Assembly: GCF_051014445.1 (NCBI RefSeq)
Contig: NC_135146.1
Span: 4,898,001 to 4,962,000 of the forward strand
Origin: Colletes latitarsis
Lineage: Eukaryota > Arthropoda > Insecta > Hymenoptera > Colletidae
DNA length: 64,000 nt
Reading direction: 5' to 3'
Both the position numbers and the translations under genes were made by a program. Below the pieces are notes generated by a model. It had not been told where the DNA came from, did not search any database, and saw only the letters and a program-made list of their open reading frames with translations. Numbering within the stretch: the first letter of the stretch is position 1; every line of letters starts with the position of its first letter. Below, piece after piece: positions 1 through 10,909 of this stretch.

Positions 1-4
1 CCGG

Positions 5-25
5 TTAGGTCAGGGTTAGGTCTGG
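5..25 (+). other. Telomere-like double box (present in nearly every unit)
   Basis: TTAGGTCAGGG is followed directly by TTAGGTCTGG, that is, two tandem copies of an 11-base pattern TTAGGTCNGGG, the second one base short. Variants of the first box across the array are TTAGGTTTGGG (for example in the 9.8-10.0 kb units), TTAGGATTGGG and, at 38357-38367, TTAGGTCTGGG exactly. The insect telomere repeat is TTAGG, and longer derived forms exist in Hymenoptera. Whether these boxes derive from a telomere repeat is inference. Confidence 0.7.
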
Positions 26-114
26 TATTTCACATCATCTGGCTCATACTTTCGCATTTTTCGCATACTTGTTGGCCAGATCCTGGGCGTTTTCTGGTTT
101 GGGTCACGTAGTAA

Positions 115-137
115 TGTGGTTCCACACTTCAACAGTG
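115..137. other. Palindrome plus dyad block (present in most units)
   Basis: In many units this block reads TGTGGTACCACA, a perfect 12-base palindrome. It overlaps CACTG-NNN-CAGTG, a 5-bp inverted repeat with a 3-base spacer. This first unit has TGTGGTTCCACA and one mismatch in the dyad. Spacers vary freely (AAA, CAA, AAT, CAT, ATA, CAG) while the arms are mostly kept. One common class (TGTAGCACCACTCTGAAACAGTG-type units) breaks both. It could be a dimeric protein-binding site or a small hairpin in a satellite transcript; neither is shown. Confidence 0.6.
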
Positions 138-839
138 AGTTAAACCTGGATTCAATCTATATTTTAGAGGATAACACCGGTTAGGTCAGGGTTAGGTCTG
201 GTATTTGCCATCATCTGGCTCATACTTTCGCATTTTTCGCATACTTGTTGGCTATATCCTGGGAGTTTTGTGGTTTGGATCACGTAGTAATGTAGCACCA
301 CTCTGAAACAGTGAGCTAAACCTGGAATCAATCTATATTTTAGAGGATAACACTGGTTAGGTCAGGATTAGGTCTGGTATTTGCCATCATCTGGCTCATA
401 CTTTCGCATTTTTCGCATACTTGTTGGCCAGATCCTGGGCGTTTTCTGGTTTGGGTTAGGTAGTAATGTGGTACCACACTGTAACAGTGAGTCAAACCTG
501 AATTCAATCTATATTTTAGAGGATAACACCGGTTAGGTCAGGATTAGGTCTGGTATTTGCCATCATCTGGTTCATACTTTCGCATTTTTCGCATACTTGT
601 TGGCCAGATCCTGGGCGTTTTCGGTTTGGATCACGTAGTAATGTCGCACCACACTGCAACAGTGAGTTAAACCTGGATTCAATCTATATTTTAGAGGATA
701 ACACTGGTTAGGTCAGGGTTAGGTCTGGTATTTTCTATAATCTGGCTCATGCTTTCGCATTTTTCGCATACTTGTTGGCCAGATCCTGGGCGTTTTCTGG
801 TTTGGATCACGTAGTAATGTGGTTCCACACTGCAACAGT

Positions 840-2870
840 GAGTTAAACCTGGATTCAATCTATATTTTTGAGTATAACACCGGTTAGGTCAGGGTTAGGT
901 CTGGTATTTGCCATCATCTGGCTCATACTTTCGCAATTTTCGCATACTTGTTGGCTAGATCCTGGGAGCTTTCTGGTTTGGATCACGTAGTAATGTAGCA
1001 CCACTCTGAAACAGTGAGCTAAACCTGGAATCAATCTATATTTTAGAGGATAACACTGGTTAGGTCAGGGTTAGGTCTGGTATTTGCCATCATCTGGCTC
1101 ATACGTTCGCATTTTTCGCATACTTGTTGGCCAGATCCTGGGCGTTTTCTGGTTTGGGACACGTAGTAATGTGGTTCCACACTGCAACAGTGAGTTAACC
1201 CTGGATTCAATCTATATTTTAGAGGATAACACCGGTTAGGTCAGAGTTAAGTCTGGTATTTGCCATCATCTGGCTCATACTTTCGCATTTTTCGCATACC
1301 TGTTGGCCAGATCCTGGGCGTTTTCTGGTTTGTGTCACGTCGTAATGTGGTACCACGCTGCAACAGTGAGTTAATCTTGGATACAATTTATACTTTAGAG
1401 GATGATAGCGGTTAGGTCAGGGTTAGGTCTGGTATTTGCCATCATCTGGGTCATACTTTCGCATTTTTCGCATACTTGTTGGCTAGATCCTGGGTGCTTT
1501 CTGGTTTGGATCACGTAGTAATGTAGCACCACTCTAAAACAGTGAGCTAAACCTGGAATCAATCTATATTTTAGAGGATAACACTGGTTAGGTCAGGGTT
1601 AGGTCTGGTACTTGCCATCATCTGGCTCATACTTTCGCATATTTCAAATACTTGTTGGCCAGATCCTGGGCGTTTTCTGGTTTGGGTTAGGTAGTAATGT
1701 GGTACCACACTGTAACAGTGAGTCAAACCTGAATTCAATCTATATTTTAGAGGATAACACCGGTTAGGTCAGGGTTAGGTCTGGTATTTTCTATAATCTG
1801 GCTCATGCTTTCGCATTTTTCGCATACTTGTTGGCCAGATCCTGGGCGTTTTCTGGTTTGGGTCACGTAGTAATGTGGTTCCACACTTCAACAGTGAGTT
1901 AATCTTGGATACAATCTATACTTTAGAGGATGATAGCGGTTAGGTCAGGGTTCGGTCTGGTATTTGCCATCATCTGGGTCATACTTTCGCATTTTTCGCA
2001 TACTTGTTGGCTAGATCCTGGGTGCTTTCTGGTTTGGATCACGTAGTAATGTAGCACCACTCTGAAACAGTGAGCTAAACCTGGAATCAATCTATATTTT
2101 AGAGGATAACACTGGTTAGGTCAGGGTTAAGTCTGGTATTTGCCATCATCTGGCTCATACGTTCGCATTTTTCGCATACTTGTTGGCCAGATCCTGGGCG
2201 TTTTCTGGTTTGGGACACGTAGTAATGTGGTTGCACACTGCAACAGTGAGTTAAACCTGGATTCAATCTATATTTTTGAGTATAACACCGGTTAGGTCAG
2301 GGTTAGGTCTGGTATTTGCCATCATCTGGCGCATACTTTCGCAATTTTCGCATACTTGTTGGCTAGATCCTGGGAGCTTTCTGGTTTGGATCACGTAGTA
2401 ATGTAGCACCACTCTGAAACAGTGAGCTAAACCTGGAATCAATCTATATTTTAGAGGATAACACTACTTAGGTCAGGGTTAGGTCTGGTATTTGCCATCA
2501 TCTGGCTCATACGTTCGCATTTTTCGCATACTTGTTGGCCAGATCCTGGGCGTTTTCTGGTTTGGGACACGTAGTAATGTGGTTCCACACTGCAACAGTG
2601 AGTTAACCCTGGATTCAATCTATATTTTAGAGGATAACACCGGTTAGGTCAGAGTTAAGTCTGGTATTTGCCATCATCTGGCTCATACTTTCGCATTTTT
2701 CGCATACCTGTTGGCCAGATCCTGGGCGTTTTCTGGTTTGTGTCACGTCGTAATGTGGTACCACGCTGCAACAGTGACTTAATCTTGGATACAATCTATA
2801 CTTTAGAGGATGATAGCGGTTAGGTCAGGGTTAGGTCTGGTATTTGCCATCATCTGGGTCATACTTTGCA
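840..2870. repeat. 8-unit higher-order repeat (1408 bp offset)
   Basis: Segments at about 860-1470 and 2269-2870 match at an offset of exactly 1408 bp (8 x 176). Shared rare landmarks are the TATATTTTTG tail variant (861 and 2269), GGGACACG instead of GGATCACG (near 1156 and 2564) and GATGATAGCGG (1401 and 2809). A further GATGATAGCGG unit lies between them near 1927. Boundaries are approximate because they fall inside similar units. Confidence 0.75.
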
Positions 2871-3504
2871 GTTTTCGCATACTTGTTGACCAGATCCTGG
2901 GCGTTTTCTGGGTTGTATCGCGTAGTAATGTGGTACCACACAGAAACAGTGGGTTAAACCAGGATTCAATCTATATTTTAGAGCATAACACCGGTTAGGT
3001 CAGGATTAGGTCTGGTATTTGCCATCATCTGGCCCATACTTTCGCATTTTTGGCATACTTGTTGGCCAGATCCTGGGCGTTTTCTGGTTTGGGTTAGGTA
3101 GTAATGTGGTACCACACTGCAACAGTGAGTCAAACCTGAATTCAATCTATATTTTAGAGGATAACACCGGTTAGGTCAGGATTAGGTCTGGTATTTGCCA
3201 TCATCTGGCTCATACTGTCGCATTTTTCGCATACTTGTTGGCCAGATCCTGCGCGTCTTCTGGTTTGGATCAGGTAGTAGTGTGCTACCGCACTGAAACT
3301 GTGAGTTAATCCTGGATTCGATCTATATATTGAAAGGGTAACACCGGTTATGTTTGGGTTAGGTCTGGTATTTGCCATCATCTGGCTCATACTTTCGCAT
3401 TTTTCGCATACTTGTTGGCCAGATCCTGGGCGTTTTCTGGTTTGGGTTAGGTAGTAATGTGGTACCACACTGCAACAGTGAGTCAAACCTGAATTCAATC
3501 TATA

Positions 3505-4212
3505 TTTTAGAGGATAACACCGGTTAGGTCAGGATTAGGTCTGGTATTTGCCATCTTCTGGCTCATACTTTCGCATTTTTCGCATACTTGTTGGCCAGAT
3601 CCTGGGCGTTTTCTGGTTTGGATCACGTAGTAATGTAGCACCACTCTGAAAGAGTGAGTTAAACCTGGATTCAATCTATATTTTAGAGGATAACACCGGT
3701 TATGTCAGGATTAGGTCTGGTATTTGCCATCATCTGGCTCATACATTCGCATTTTTCGCATACTTCTTGGCCAGATCCTGGGCGTTTTCTGGTTTGGGTT
3801 AGGTAGTAATGTGGTACCACACTGCAACAGTGAGTCAAACCTGAATTCAATCTATATTTTAGAGGATAACACCGGTTAGGTCAGGATTAGGTCTGGTATT
3901 TGCCATCATCTGGCTCATACTGTCGCATTTTTCGCATACTTGTTGGCCAGATCCTGGGCGTTTTCTGGTTTGGATCACGTAGTAATGTAGCACCACTCTG
4001 AAAGAGTGAGTTAAACCTGGATTCAATCTATATTTTAGAGGATAACACCGGTTATGTCAGGATTAGGTCTGGTATTTGCCATCATCTGGCTCATACATTC
4101 GCATTTTTCGCATACTTCTTGGCCAGATCCTGGGCGTTTTCTGGTTTGGGTTAGGTAGTAATGTGGTACCACACTGCAACAGTGAGTCAAACCTGAATTC
4201 AATCTATATTTT
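3505..4212. repeat. Tandem dimer duplication (352 bp offset)
   Basis: Two units, one with GAAAGAGTG in the dyad and one with the TTATGTCAGG box variant and CATACATTCGC, are repeated at an offset of 352 bp. TATGTCAGGA is at 3701 and again at 4053. This is a small recent unequal exchange within the array. Confidence 0.7.
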
Positions 4213-7200
4213 AGAGGATAACACCGGTTAGGTCAGGATTAGGTCTGGTATTTGCCATCATCTGGCTCATACTGTCGCATTTTTCGCATACTTGTTGGCC
4301 AGATCCTGCGCGTCTTCTGGTTTGGATCACGTAGTAATGTGGTTCCACACTGCAACAGTGAGTTAAACCTGGATTCAATCTATATTTTTGAGTATAACAC
4401 CGGTTAGGTCAGGGTTAGGTCCGGTATTTGCCATCATCTGGCTCATACTTTCGCAATTTTCGCATACTTGTTGGCTAGATCCTGGGAGCTTTCTGGGTTG
4501 GATCACGTAGTAATGTAGCACCACTCTGAAACAGTGAGCTAAACCTGGAATCAATCTATATTTTAGAGGATAACACTGGTTAGGTCAGGATTAGGTCTGG
4601 TATTTGCCTTCATCTGGCTCATACTTTCGAATTTTTCGCATACTTGTTGCCCAGATCCTGGGCGTTTTCTGGTTTGGATCACGTAGTAATGTGGCACCAC
4701 TCTGAAACAGTGAGTTAAACCTGGATTGAATCTATATTTTAGAGGATAACAACGGTTAGGTCAGGGTTAGGTCTGGTATTTGCCATCATCTGGCTCATAC
4801 TTTCGCACTTTTCGCATACTTGTTGGCCAGATCCAGGGCGTTTTCTGGGTTGGATCAGGTAGTAGTGTGGTACCGCACTGAAACTGTGAGTTAATCCTGG
4901 ATTCGATCTATATATTGAAAGGGTAACACCGGTTAGGTTTGGGTTAGGTCTGGTATTTGCCATCATCTGGCTCATACTTTCGCATTTTTCGCATACTTGT
5001 TGGCCAGATCCTGGGCGTTTTCTGGTCTGGATCACGTACTAATGAGGTACCACACTGAAACAGTGAGTTAATCCTGGATCCGATCTATATATTGAAAGGG
5101 TAACACCGGTTAGGTTTGAGTTAGGTCTTGTATTTGCCATCATCTGGCTCATACTTTCGCATTTTTCGCATACTTGTTGGCCAGATCCTGGGCGCTTTCT
5201 GGTTTGGATCACGTAGTAATGTAGCACCACTCTGAAAGAGTGAGTTAAACCTGGATTCAATCTATATTTTAGAGGATAACACCGGTTATGTCAGGGGTTA
5301 GGTCTGGCATTTGCCATCATCTGGCGCATACTTTCGCATTTTTCGCATACTTGTTGGCCAGATCCTGGGCGTTTTCTGGTTTGGGTTAGGTAGTAATGTG
5401 GTTCCACACTGCAACAGTGAGTTAAACCTGGATACAATCTATATTTTAGAGGATAACACCGGTTAGGTCAGGGTTAGGTCTGGTGTTTGCCATCATCTGG
5501 CTCATACTTTCGCCTTTTTCACCTACTTGTTGGCCAGATCCTGGGCGTTTTCTGGTTTGGATCACGTAGTAATGTGGTTCCACACTGCAACAGAGAGCTA
5601 AACCTGGATCAATCTATATTTTAGAGGATAACACTGGTTAGGTCAGGATTAGGTCTGGTATTTGCCATCATCTGTCTCATGCTTTCGCATTTTTCGCATA
5701 CTTGTTGGCCAGATCCTGGGCGTTTTCTGGTTTGGATCACGTAGTAATGTGGTTCCACACTGCAACAGTGAGTTAAACCTGGATTCAATCTATATTTTAG
5801 AGGATAACACCGGTTAGGTCAGGGTTAGGTCTGGTGTTTGCCATCATCTGGCTCATACTTTCGCATTTTTCGCATACTTGTTGGCCAGATCCTGGGCGTT
5901 TTCTGGTTTGGATCACGTAGTAATGTGGTTCCACACTGCAACAGTGAGTTAAACCTGGATACAATCTATATTTTAGAGGATAACACCGGTTAGGTCAGGG
6001 TTAGGTCTGGTGTTTGCCATCATCTGGCTCATACTTTCGCATTTTTCGCATACTTGTTGGCCAGATCCTGGGCGTTTTCTGGTTTGGATCACGTAGTAAT
6101 GTGGTTCCACACTGCAACAGTGAGCTAAACCTGGAATCAATCTATATTTTAGAGGATAACACTGGTTAGGTCAGGATTAGGTCTGGTATTTGCCATCATC
6201 TGGCTCATACTTTCGCATTTTTCACATACTTGTTGGCCAGATCCTGGGCGTTTTCTGGTTTGGGTTAGGTAGTAATGTGGTACCACACTGCAACAGTGAG
6301 TCAAACCTGAATTCAATCTATATTTTAGAGGATAACACCGGTTAGGATTGGGTTAGGTCTGGTATTTGCCTTCATCTGGCTCATACTTCCGAATTTTTCG
6401 CATACTTGTTGGCCAGATCCAGGGCGTTTTCGGTTTGGATCACGTAGTAATGTCGCACCACACTGCAACAGTGAGTTAAACCTGGATTCAATCTATATTT
6501 TAGAGGATAACACTGGTTATGTCAGGGTTAGGTCTGGCATTTGCCATCATCTGGCGCATACTTTCGCATTTTTCGCATACTTGTTGGCCAGATCCTGGGC
6601 GTTTTCTGGTTTGGGTTAGGTAGTAATGTGGTACCACACTGCAAGAGTGAATCAAACCTGAATTCAATCTATATTTTAGAGGATAACACCGGTGAGGTCA
6701 GGGTTAGGTCTGGTATTTGCCATCATCTGGCTCATACTTTCGCATTTTTCGCATACCTGATGGCCAGATCCTGGGCGTTTTCTGATTTGTGTCACGTCGT
6801 AATGTGGTACCACGCTGCAACACTCAATTAATCTTGGATACAATCTATACTTTAGACGATGATAGCGGTTAGGTCAGGGTTAGGTCTGGTATTTGCCATC
6901 ATCTGGGTCATACTTTCGCACTTTTCGCAGACTTGTTAACCAGATCCTGGGCGTTTTCAGGTTTGGGTTAGGTAGTAATGTGGTACCACACTGCAACAGT
7001 GGGTCAAACCTGAATTCAATCTGTATTTTAGAGGATAACACGGGTTAGGTCAGGGTTAGGTCTGGTATTTGCCATCATCTGGCTCATGCTTTGGCATTTT
7101 TCGCATACTTGTTGGCCAGATCCTGGACGTTTTCTGGTTTGGAACACGTAGTAATGTCGCACCACACTGCAACAGTGAGTTAAACCTGGATTCAATCTAT

Positions 7201-8787
7201 ATTTTAGAGGATAACACCGGTTAGGTCAGGGTTAGGTCTGGTATTTGCCATCATCTGGCTCATACTTTCGCATTTTTCGCATACTTGTTGGCTAGATCCT
7301 GGGTGCTTTCTGGTTTGGATCACGTAGTAATGTAGCACCACTCTGAAACAGTGAGATAAACCTGGAATCAATCTATATTTTAGAGGATAACACTGGTTAG
7401 GTCAGGATTAGGTCTGGTATTTGCCATCATCTGGCTCATACTTTCGCATATTTCGCATACTTGTTGGCCAGATCCTGGGCGTTTTCTGGTTTGGGTTAGG
7501 TAGTAATGTGGTACCACACTGCAACAGTGATTCAAACCTGAATTCAATCTATATTTTAGAGGATAACGCCGGTTAGGTCAGGGTTAGGTCTGGTATTTGC
7601 CATCATCTGGCTCATACTTTCGCATTTTTCGCATACTTGTTGGGCAGATCCTGGGCGTTTTCTGGTTTGGGTCACGTAGTAATGTGGTTCCACACCTCAA
7701 CAGTGAGTTAAACCTGGATTCAATCTATATTTTAGAGGATAACACCGGTTAGGTCAGGGTTAGGTGTAGTATTTGCCATCATCTGGCTCATACTTTCGCA
7801 TTTTTCGCATACTTGTTGGCTAGATCCTGGGAGTTTTATGGTTTGGATCACGTAGTAATGTAGCACCACTCTGAAACAGTGAGCTAAACCTGGAATCAAT
7901 CTATATTTTAGAGGATAACACTGGTTAGGTCAGGATTAGGTCTGGTATTTGCCATCATCTGGCTCATACTTTCGCATTTTTCGCATACTTGTTGGCCAGA
8001 TCCTGGGCGTTTTCTGGTTTGGGTTAGGTAGTAATGTGGTACCACACTGCAACAGTGAGTCAAACCTGAATTCAATCTATATTTTAGAGGATAACACCGG
8101 TTAGGTCAGGGTTAGGTCTGGTATTTGCCATCATCTGGCTCATTCTTTCGCATTTTTCGCATACTTGTTGGCTAGATCCTGGGAGCTTTCTGGTTTGGAT
8201 CACGTAGTAATGTAGAACCACTCTGATACAGTGAGCTAAACCTGGAATTAATCTATATTTTAGAGGATAACACTGGTTAGGTCAGGATTAGGTCTGGTAT
8301 TTGCCATCATCTGGCTCATACTTTCGCATTCTTCGTATACTTGTTGGCTAGATCCTGGGAGCTTTCTGGTTTGGATCACGTAGTAATGTAGCACCACTCT
8401 GAAACAGTGAGCAAAACCTGGAATCAATCTATATTATAGAGGATAGCACCGGTTATGTCAGGATTAGGTCTGGTATTTGCCATCATCTGGCTCATACATT
8501 CGCATTTTTCGCATACTTCTTGGCCAGATCCTGGGCGTTTTCTGGTTTGGGTTAGGTAGTAATGTGGTACCACACTGCAACAGTGAGTCAAACCTGAATT
8601 CAATCTATATTTTAGAGGATAACACCGGTTAGGTCAGGATTAGGTCTGGTATTTGCCATCATCTGGCTCATACTTTCGCATTTTTCGCATACTTGTTGGC
8701 CAGATCCTGGGCGTTTTCTGGTTTGGATCACGTAGTAATGTAGCACCACTCTGAAAGAGTGAGTTAAACCTGGATTCAATCTATATT

Positions 8788-9279
8788 TTAGAGGATAACA
8801 CCGGTTATGTCAGGATTAGGTCTGGTATTTGCCATCATCTGGCTCATACTTTCGCAATTTTCGCATACTTGTTGGCTAGATCCTGGGCGTTTTCTGGTCT
8901 GGATCACGTAGTAATGAGGTACCACACTGAAACAGTGAGTTAATCCTGGATTCGATCTATATATTGAAAGGGTAACACCGGTTAGGTTTGAGTTAGGTCT
9001 TGTATTTGCCATCATCTGGCTCATACTTTCGCATTTTTCGCATACTTGTTGGCCAGATCCTGGGCGTTTTCTGGTCTGGATCACGTAGTAATGAGGTACC
9101 ACACTGAAACAGTGAGTTAATCCTGGATTCGATCTATATATTGAAAGGGTAACACCGGTTAGGTTTGAGTTAGGTCTTGTATTTGCCATCATCTGGCTCA
9201 TACTTTCGCATTTTTCGCATACTTGTTGGCCAGATCCTGGGCGCTTTCTGGTTTGGATCACGTAGTAATGTAGCACCAC
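8788..9279. repeat. 177-bp unit class
   Basis: Units here carry the tail ATATATTGAAAGGG and the first box TTAGGTTTGAG, and are 177 bp rather than 176. As 177 is divisible by three, the minus strand stays open through three successive units and would read as a 59-residue repeat. The same class occurs near 4.9-5.2, 9.8-10.1, 11.7, 13.3, 18.4-18.7 and 20.2 kb. I treat the open frame as a by-product of length, not a gene. Confidence 0.75.
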
Positions 9280-10909
9280 TCTGATACAGTGAGCTAAACC
9301 TGGAATTAATCTATATTTTAGAGGATAACACTGGTTAGGTCAGGATTAGGTCTGGTATTTGCCATCATCTGGCTCATACTTTCGCATTTTTCGCATACTT
9401 GTTGGCTAGATCCTGGGAGCTTTCTGGTTTGGATCACGTAGTAATGTAGAACCACTCTGATACAGTGAGCTAAACCTGGAATTAATCTATATTTTAGAGG
9501 ATAACACTGGTTAGGTCAGGATTAGGTCTGGTATTTGCCATCATCTGGCTCATACTTTCGCATTCTTCGTATACTTGTTGGCTAGATCCTGGGAGCTTTC
9601 TGGTTTGGATCACGTAGTAATGTGGCACCACTCTGAAACAGTGAGTTAAACCTGGATTGAATCTATATTTTAGAGGATAACAACGGTTAGGTCAGGGTTA
9701 GGTCTGGTATTTGCCATCATCAGGCTCATACTTTCGCATTTTTCGCATACTTGTTGGCCAGATCCAGGGCGTTTTCTGGGTTGGATCAGGTAGTAGTGTG
9801 GTACCGCACTGAAACTGTGAGTTAATCCTGGATTCGATCTATATATTGAAAGGGTAACACCGGTTAGGTTTGGGTTAGGTCTGGTATTTGCCATCATCTG
9901 GCTCATACTTTCGCATTTTTCGCATACTTGTTGGCCAGATCCTGGGCGTTTTCTGGTCTGGATCACGTAGTAATGAGGTACCACACTGAAACAGTGAGTT
10001 AATCCTGGATTCGATCTATATATTGAAAGGGTAACACCGGTTAGGTTTGAGTTAGGTCTTGTATTTGCCATCATCTGGCTCATACTTTCGCATTTTTCGC
10101 ATACTTGTTGGCCAGATCCTGGGCGCTTTCTGGTTTGGATCACGTAGTAATGTAGCACCACTCTGAAAGAGTGAGTTAAACCTGGATTCAATCTATATTT
10201 TAGAGGATAACACCGGTTATGTCAGGGTTAGGTCTGGTATTTGCCATCATCTGGCCCATACTTTCGCATTTTTCGCATACTTTTTGGCCAGACCCTGGGC
10301 GTTTTCTGGTTTGGATCACGTCGTAATGTGGTACCACACTGAAACAGTGAGTTAATCCCGGATTTGATCTATATATTAGAAGGGTAACACCAGTTAGGAT
10401 TGGGTTAGGTCTGGTATTTGCCATCATCTGGCTCATCCTTTCGCCTTTTTCACCTACTTGTTGGCCAGATCCTGGGCGTTTTCTGGTTTGGATCACGTAG
10501 TAATGTGGTTCCACACTGCAACAGTGAGCTAAACCTGGAATCAATCTATATTTTAGAGGATAACACTGGTTAGGTCAGGATTAGGTCTGGTATTTGCCAT
10601 CATCTGGCTCATGCTTTCGCATTTTTCGCATACTTGTTGGCCAGATCCTGGGCGTTTTCTGGTTTGGATCACGTAGTAATGTGGTTCCACACTGCAAGAG
10701 TGAGTTAAACCTGGATTCAATCTATATTTTAGAGGATAACACCGGTTAGGTCAGGGTTAGGTCTGGTGTTTGCCATCATCTGGCTCATACTTTCGCATTT
10801 TTCGCATACTTGTTGGCCAGATCCTGGGCGTTTTCTGGTTTGGATCACGTAGTAATGTGGTTCCACACTGCAACAGTGAGTCAAACCTGGATTCAATCTA
10901 TATTTTAGA

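Larger units (their letters stand above)
1..176 (+). repeat. Representative satellite unit
   Basis: First complete unit, used here as a coordinate frame. Positions 5-15 hold TTAGGTCAGGG and 16-25 hold TTAGGTCTGG. Two TTTCGCAT-like copies lie near 49-66. CCAG-ATC-CTGG is at 76-86. A TGTGG/CCACA palindromic block lies at 115-126, and the dyad CACTT-CAA-CAGTG (one arm mismatch in this unit) at 125-137. The last 25 or so bases are AT-rich. The repeat starts again at 177. The unit length is near a nucleosome repeat, as in many centromeric satellites; that reading is inference. Confidence 0.95.

Noticed and set aside
6541..6831. Plus-strand open frames of 60-96 codons in the satellite
   Set aside because: They span one or two units, follow unit phase, often start at non-ATG codons, and have no coding signature.
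9670..10191. 173-codon minus-strand open frame, with relatives at 18298-18819, 8788-9279, 3154-3498 and elsewhere
   Set aside because: It is the satellite read across 177-bp units. There is no known domain, the frame breaks in neighbouring 176-bp units, and no start signal is conserved.
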